The notes under the pieces were generated by a model that had not been told where the DNA came from, did no database searches, and worked only from the letters and a program-made list of their open reading frames with translations. From contig WELA01012483.1 of NCBI GenBank assembly GCA_009602735.1, positions 255,984 through 319,983 of the forward strand: a stretch of 64,000 nucleotides of DNA, in the 5' to 3' direction. This DNA is from Mesotaenium endlicherianum. Lineage: Eukaryota > Streptophyta > Zygnematophyceae > Zygnematales > Mesotaeniaceae. The position numbers were made by a program, and so were the translations under genes. Of the stretch, positions 58,508 to 64,000 are shown one piece after another. Each line of letters opens with the position of its first letter. Position 1 is the stretch's first letter.

Positions 58508-61500
58508 ATGAGGCAGGAAGGCCAGAGCGCCACTCCTTTGATGGCTCAGACACCCGTTGAAATGTCATCTCTACCATTTCAGCGATATGCTTTTTCTTTT
58601 GATGGCAAAGGCAGTTTCCAAGCCAAAGAATGGGGCATACGCGAGCCGGAGTCTGCTGATGAATTTACATGGTATCACATAGAAATCCCTAGGTCCTGTC
58701 CCACACTCTCCGCTGCAGCTAAGGGTCTCATTGAACATCTATACCCGGCCCTAAAACTGCAAGATATCACAACGTTAGTGAGCAATGGGCCTTTCTGTGG
58801 CATTCTCGGTGGCGCCCTCGTTTTTAGGATCAATTCAGCTGGTCCAATGGACAGCGACTTCACTTTCAGAATAGCTGCATATGTTAGCAGTAACATGGTG
58901 GTAAGCGTTGCTCTTGGCAATATACCCCGCCTCCAGTTCTCAAGGTTGGCCGCACAGTCTTTTCTCACAAGCATTCCCAGTATAAAGGTTGTAAGCGAGC
59001 GCCCCAGTGCGGGGTCAGTGGTCATCAACGATCAGCTCCTGGAAGATCTTCTGAGGAAGAACCATCCGGAGGACGCAGATAACCCTATACCAACGAATGT
59101 CGCAGAGTTGCTCGTGCACATCATAGATACACACGTGGACCAGTTGCAAGACATTATAGTGGAGGTGGAAATGCGGCTCGATGTCATTGAGCGTGACATG
59201 GATGGAGGTATGCTTGCCTGTCTGCTGCTTCCAGTCTGCAGTGCAAACCTCCCAGAAGGGGGCTCTTCTGGTCATCCATGCTATTCAGCGAATGAGGCAG
59301 CGAGGTGCATCTAGGTCCAGGGCTTCCAGGGTATCAGCATATTCCAAGGTTGCAGGCACATATTACGAGCAGGACTAGCATTAGTTGAAAGACCCTAGAA
59401 TTTTGTCTACCCTATAGGTGCTCTCCGTGCTATAGACAATGTGTGTGGGCAGGATCACCTGATCCAGGCAAGGGAGTGCCTCTTGAAGTTGCACTTTCTC
59501 CAACCACAAGTGCAGGGAATGGGGTGAGCTTTTGCTGGTGCAATGGCATGTTGCCTTCTTCCCACGATGTAAGGGAGCTAAAGCGGCCGCTGTGTATGAG
59601 CGAGCACCTCATGAAGCTTGTGACATGCTGCACATCCCGAGAGCACGCGTGCTCAATCCATAGCTGCTTTCAGTGACCCCCCCNNNNNNNNNNNNNNNNN
59701 NNNNNNNNNNNNNNNNNNNNNNNNNNNNNNNNNNNNNNNNNNNNNNNNNNNNNNNNNNNNNNNNNNNNNNNNNNNNNNNNNNNNNNNNNNNNNNNNNNNN
59801 NNNNNNNNNNNNNNNNNNNNNNNNNNNNNNNNNNNNNNNNNNNNNNNNNNNNNNNNNNNNNNNNNNNNNNNNNNNNNNNNNNNNNNNNNNNNNNNNNNNN
59901 NNNNNNNNNNNNNNNNNNNNNNNNNNNNNNNNNNNNNNNNNNNNNNNNNNNNNNNNNNNNNNNNNNNNNNNNNNNNNNNNNNNNNNNNNNNNNNNNNNNN
60001 NNNNNNNNNNNNNNNNNNNNNNNNNNNNNNNNNNNNNNNNNNNNNNNNNNNNNNNNNNNNNNNNNNNNNNNNNNNNNNNNNNNNNNNNNNNNNNNNNNNN
60101 NNNNNNNNNNNNNNNNNNNNNNNNNNNNNNNNNNNNNNNNNNNNNNNNNNNNNNNNNNNNNNNNNNNNNNNNNNNNNNNNNNNNNNNNNNNNNNNNNNNN
60201 NNNNNNNNNNNNNNNNNNNNNNNNNNNNNNNNNNNNNNNNNNNNNNNNNNNNNNNNNNNNNNNNNNNNNNNNNNNNNNNNNNNNNNNNNNNNNNNNNNNN
60301 NNNNNNNNNNNNNNNNNNNNNNNNNNNNNNNNNNNNNNNNNNNNNNNNNNNNNNNNNNNNNNNNNNNNNNNNNNNNNNNNNNNNNNNNNNNNNNNNNNNN
60401 NNNNNNNNNNNNNNNNNNNNNNNNNNNNNNNNGGGGGGGGGGCTGTTTTATAGGAAGAAGTGGGCAAATCGTAGAGGTATCTGTATGCCCTACTGAGTTT
60501 TTGCATATGTTTGTCCTCAAGTCCCCAGTCGCACGCTTTGTCGCACCCAATACTGCCCTGACAAAGACAGTGGAGAGTGCGGGGCGGCGGCAGGCAGTGC
60601 GGGGCGGGAGGTGGTGAAGAAGCGCAGCCTGCTGGAGAGGCGCACCTTCCCCAAGATGCACCTGGACCTGCAGCGCCTGCTGCAGGCCATTGCGCACGGT
60701 GAGGTGGTGTTCCCCAAGATGAAGGACAAGGTGGCGGCCAAGAAGTGGTGCCGCCCCGAGGACATGGCGGCGCTGGACAACATCCTGGGGCGGCTGCGGC
60801 GCAACAAGGAGAACGTGGGCTTTCTCGCGTCGCGCATCGCCGCGCTGCAGGCGGGCCTGGACCAGTGGCAGTCGGAGCAGATCAACCGCAAGCTGTACTA
60901 CCTCTCCTTCCTCTCCATGGTGTTCCTGCCGCTCTCCGTCATCACCGGCGGTGCGCTGCCCCTGCCTTCCCGCCTGCCCGCCTGCCCAGGGAGAGCCTAA
61001 AAAACCTTGAGTGCTTGAGGTGAATCGGTAGTAGTTCGGGGAGGCCAGCAGTGCGTGTGTAGCTGAAGAGTGAGCACTCTCAGCAGAGGGTGGACTTACC
61101 CCTTTCTTCAGTGGGCTCCCCGGAGCAAGGCCGTGCATGGTGGTGTCTATCATGTGAAGCTGCAAGAGATGGCAGTGTGTACGTCAAACCCGCACGGGCC
61201 TGTTTTTTCAGCTGACATGCTCATGCGCCAGTCGTGAACGGCAGCTACCTGCGGCCACTATTTGCCACTTGTCCTCCCTCTGCCCTCCCCGCTCCGGCAT
61301 GGGGGATCATCCTCGTTTCCCTCTCAGTCCAAGTAGGCTGCAGAGCTGCGCTGGCACCACATGGCAGCTGGTAGATGGGCCTTGAGAAGGAGTGGCACGG
61401 CTGCAGCGCCTCCTTCCCACCCCCTTGAGGTGCGAGCTCACAGTCACCTGCTTGTGGGACTTGACGATCATGGGATTGGCCTGTGTGGAGGGGCCGCAGT

Positions 61501-61807
61501 GTTTGGGATGAACGTGGCGGGCGTGCCCTGGGTGCCGCAGACGACTGCGGACCCGCGCCTGCTGGCGGGCTTCTTCAACGTCATGGTGATCTGCACGGGG
61601 GTCGCCGCCTTCATGCTGCTGGCCTTCCTCACGCCCCCACTGTACAGGCGGGTGGTGAAGTGGCACAGAGCGCTGCCGCCCAACCGCCAGCTGCACGCCA
61701 GGGCCCTCCGGCTGCAACGCTACCTGGGCATCTCGCAGCTGCCCGCATGGCTGCAGCTGTCGCCGCCGCCGCAGCAGCAGCACGAAGACCCTGAGCACGG
61801 CTACTGA
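58508..61807 (+). CDS. CorA-like magnesium transporter, plant-type (454 aa)
   Basis: Three exons keep phase: 58508-59207, 60594-60950 and 61500-61807 (TGA). The first exon is the soluble N-terminal domain, ending in a long helix (DQLQDIIVEVEMRLDVIERD). The second continues the stalk helix (LDNILGRLRRNKENVGFL, ALQAGLDQWQSEQINR) into TM1 (YYLSFLSMVFLPLSVITG). The third begins with the pore signature GMN (355-357, context VFGMNVAGVPW) and has TM2 (FFNVMVICTGVAAFMLLAFL) and a basic C-terminus. GMN followed by two TM helices defines CorA/MRS2 channels, which pass Mg2+ down the membrane potential as pentamers. It resembles the plant CorA-like family rather than MRS2. Met12 and Met19 are other possible starts. 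A run of N lies in intron 1, but the codon split across it closes exactly. Confidence 0.88.
59684..60432. other. Assembly gap (749 N) in CorA-like intron 1
   Basis: The left edge is a C-run and the right edge a G-run. Exons 1 and 2 join in phase and the helix continues across them, so no exon is expected inside. Confidence 0.9.
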
Positions 61808-63015
61808 CGGGCCGGCAGCATAGCATGCTGGCCTCGCCTTTGTCCCCTGTACAGTAAGGTTTCCCTGCATTCTATAGAGTAGGCAAAGAGGTTCAGCTGT
61901 AATGTGATACCTGCTGCTGATAGAGATGATGACGATGATAATAATAAGCCCCGTTTGGCAATCGCCTTTCTTTCTTTTGCGGCTCTCACAGAGCAGAGTA
62001 GTGTTAATTAAGAAGGACCCTTCTTGAGTCCCTAGATATTCCCAGTGGTCTCTTGCCCTGACGCAAAGTGCTGCAGCCTACACCCAAGAGGGAAGGAATG
62101 GCTGCCACTTATTGAGTGTGCATCACGTCTCCTTTGATCATTTTTTTAGCAAGGGCTTGCAAGCTGCCCGTTCATATTTGAGCTGCTATCTTGCATGGAG
62201 ACTCGTAAACCTCTGTGGGGCATCAGAAGCCTGGACGCCGCCTCGCACCTCCGAGGTGACCAAACATTCCTTGGCGTTAAAAACAAGCGGCAGACATGCA
62301 CCTCCAAAACCCAGTTGTAAGTACACCACCACTTCGTGCAGCTTCTGGTTTAACGGCCGCAATATCATCTAGGCTGGCCCTTAATGCCACGGTGCCCGGC
62401 CTAAATAGACCCTGTGCCCTCTCATCACGTTGAAAGCTCTAGCACAGAACGGAGGCGTCTGCCGGCCAGAAGATGCGATACGAGCTAAAACTGTTCCTCT
62501 ATATGTTTGCATCCCACTGGTGGCAGAGTCTCTCAGCAACCAGACCGCAAGAAGCTGTCCTCATGCAAGATCGAGTCCCAAGCATGCCTTGGCCCTCTTA
62601 GAAAGGACCTACCTCCTCTTCTAACACGATGTGCGCCCACTTCCATTAGAAACCGCTGCAAGACATCTTGCAAAAAAATAACCGGTACATATTGAGCAAA
62701 AATGAAGATGCTAGCCATTAAGCATAGAAGCTGGCGCAGTCTGCAGGATTCCAGGAGGAGCCACAACTGGAGAAGTGAACAGACTGTTAGTTGCCCTCAC
62801 ATTGTTCAGTGCTCAAGACACATCCGAGGTGGTAAATTTGAGCAAGCACCCACGCACGTGATCCTTCATTGCCACAGTTCATTCCTACGATGCACCTCTA
62901 AATGGCTGAGCACGCCTGCATGTACAGTTTCACTATGGTGCATGCTCCACCTTCCACCACTAATCGACCACTGCACGCCACTGCGGGCAGTGGTTCCCAC
63001 ATACCAGCACAGTAG
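61808..63015. other. Intergenic, CorA-like 3' flank
   Basis: No further coding exon recognised. The 3' untranslated region and intergenic DNA; an AT-rich GATGATAATAATAAG stretch lies near 61932. Confidence 0.4.
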
Positions 63016-63341
63016 TCAGGTCACTTCACTTGGGGAGGGTATATGAGTTGCGTGGTAAACGTCGTGGTACAGGAGAAGGCAGAGAGGGTACGCCGTGCGG
63101 ATGGCTTCAGACTGCTCGTGCTTCTTGCCCCACGATGCAGCCTGGCTCCGCCTCTCCCCCCGGCTGCCTCTCGCCCTGCCATTTGGCGGCTTCGCACTGT
63201 GCAGCTTGAGTGCAGCGCTGAGCAGAAGGCGCAGCACCTTGTTGAGGGCCGGCAGCAGAAGAGTGTGGGGATGCACGAGGCTCCTGTGCGATGCCAAATG
63301 TCGAGCGCTCCTCTGCCTGACAAGTGTCCCGAGCGCGGGGC
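63016..63341 (-). CDS. Possible last exon of a minus-strand gene
   Basis: After an acceptor (GTGGCTGGCAG) the reverse strand stays open in the phase left by the exon at 63601 and ends at TGA. It includes LPALNKVLRLLLSAALKLHS. A second frame is also open here, so the assignment is weak. No family recognised. Confidence 0.3.
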
Positions 63342-63600
63342 TCTGCCAGCCACAGCCGGTTCTGACAGCAGTGAGGACCAGGATGTTCAGTCGCAAGAGC
63401 GAGAGCGCTCATGCATCCAACTGGTAAAGAACGCTAATAATGCCGTTTCTAAGCCTGTGGCACTTTTTTGACGCACGTGCAAAAGAGGGGAAGTCCCGCA
63501 CCAAGTCTCGAGGCTTGGCACACGGGGGGCAGATGAGTGTGTGAAGCAAGGGGGGGGACGCATGCACTCCCGCGTGTGTGCATGGGCACTCCGGACTCAC

Positions 63601-64000
63601 AAGAATGCCGCTGCCGGGCGCACGAAACGGGCTCATGATGGCAGCAGAAGCGGCCGCCGCATGCGCAAGCCGCGCTCCGCAGTCCAGCTCTGCCTGCTGG
63701 CAAGCGCGCGAGCTGCCGTGGATTTCCCGCTGTGACTGCAGCAGCCCCCCGGCATGCTCCAGAAATTGCTGCGCGCTTGCCACCACGCCCTCCATGGCAG
63801 CCGCGGCGGCAGCGGCCGCCTCCCGACGACCCTCCTCCTCTGCTTGCTCCACAAGGCCGCTGCAGACAGTGGCGAAGGCGATGCGGAGGACGGCAATGTG
63901 CATGAGGTTCACGCTCACGTCCGGGGGCCTCTCTGCCGCCTCTTGCACGTGCCTGGCAGCGCCCCGTGCTGGGCCGTAGGGGCACGCGGCCGAGCAAATG
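63601..64000 (-). CDS. Partial exon of a minus-strand gene, continues beyond the right edge
   Basis: An open minus-strand stretch from the window end to a strong donor (CTT then GTGAGT at 63600-63595). It reads a helical, Ala- and Glu-rich protein (MHIAVLRIAFATVCSGLVEQ, AQQFLEHAGGLLQSQREIHG). GC-rich, codon-like composition. No motif that names the family. The 5' part lies outside the window. Confidence 0.5.

Overview
This window is eukaryotic nuclear DNA. Host genes are split by GT-AG introns and use the standard stop codons (TAA, TAG and TGA all end host genes here), and about half of the window is nested LTR retrotransposons. A plant-type CorA-like transporter, plant-like chromoviruses with initiator-Met-tRNA primer sites and a Ty3/gypsy element carrying a cytosine-5 methyltransferase together suggest the green lineage. 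A streptophyte (charophyte) alga or an early-diverging land plant is the best guess; the species cannot be fixed from the sequence. Three runs of N (25353-26207, 41956-42477, 59684-60432) are assembly gaps.

Left half (1-34590) is a retrotransposon graveyard. Positions 1-8124 hold a GC-rich Ty3/gypsy element (E1) whose parts run protease, cytosine-5 DNA methyltransferase, RT-RNase H, integrase and a C-terminal PHD finger; a solo LTR of another family (W) sits inside it with a 5-bp target duplication. Next come E1 LTR-like DNA, integrase debris, a 1.29-kb W-type LTR and a second W solo LTR. A 16.5-kb composite element X (13614-30178, matching AACAC duplications at both ends) contains an inverted W LTR in its 5' LTR, a tandem pair of near-identical chromoviruses (Y1 and Y2: three LTRs, two interiors) in its gag start, and an inverted X LTR in its interior. 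A decayed relative of X (Z, about 31000-33508), itself hit by a MITE-like insertion, and an antisense RT relic close the region.

Right half (35565-64000) is a host gene block. On the plus strand: a CDPK/PEPRK-like protein kinase without EF hands but with four RRxS-type sites in its tail (35565-38266); a full eIF2B gamma-subunit gene with 11 exons (39965-45239); and a CorA-like magnesium transporter with an intact GMN motif (58508-61807). On the minus strand: a tentative small gene divergent from eIF2B gamma (39097-39806), a predicted mitochondrial membrane protein (45965-47515), an unassembled coiled-coil gene (about 48370-49880), a TPR/coiled-coil/RING protein (50793-53729) and a partial exon running off the right edge.

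I assembled the host exon models by hand. The kinase, eIF2B gamma, RING and CorA models each keep reading phase across every junction and end at a stop, which is the main reason for trusting them. The host genes serve unrelated housekeeping and signalling roles and no operon-like logic is expected. The most unusual item is the methyltransferase-plus-PHD retrotransposon E1.
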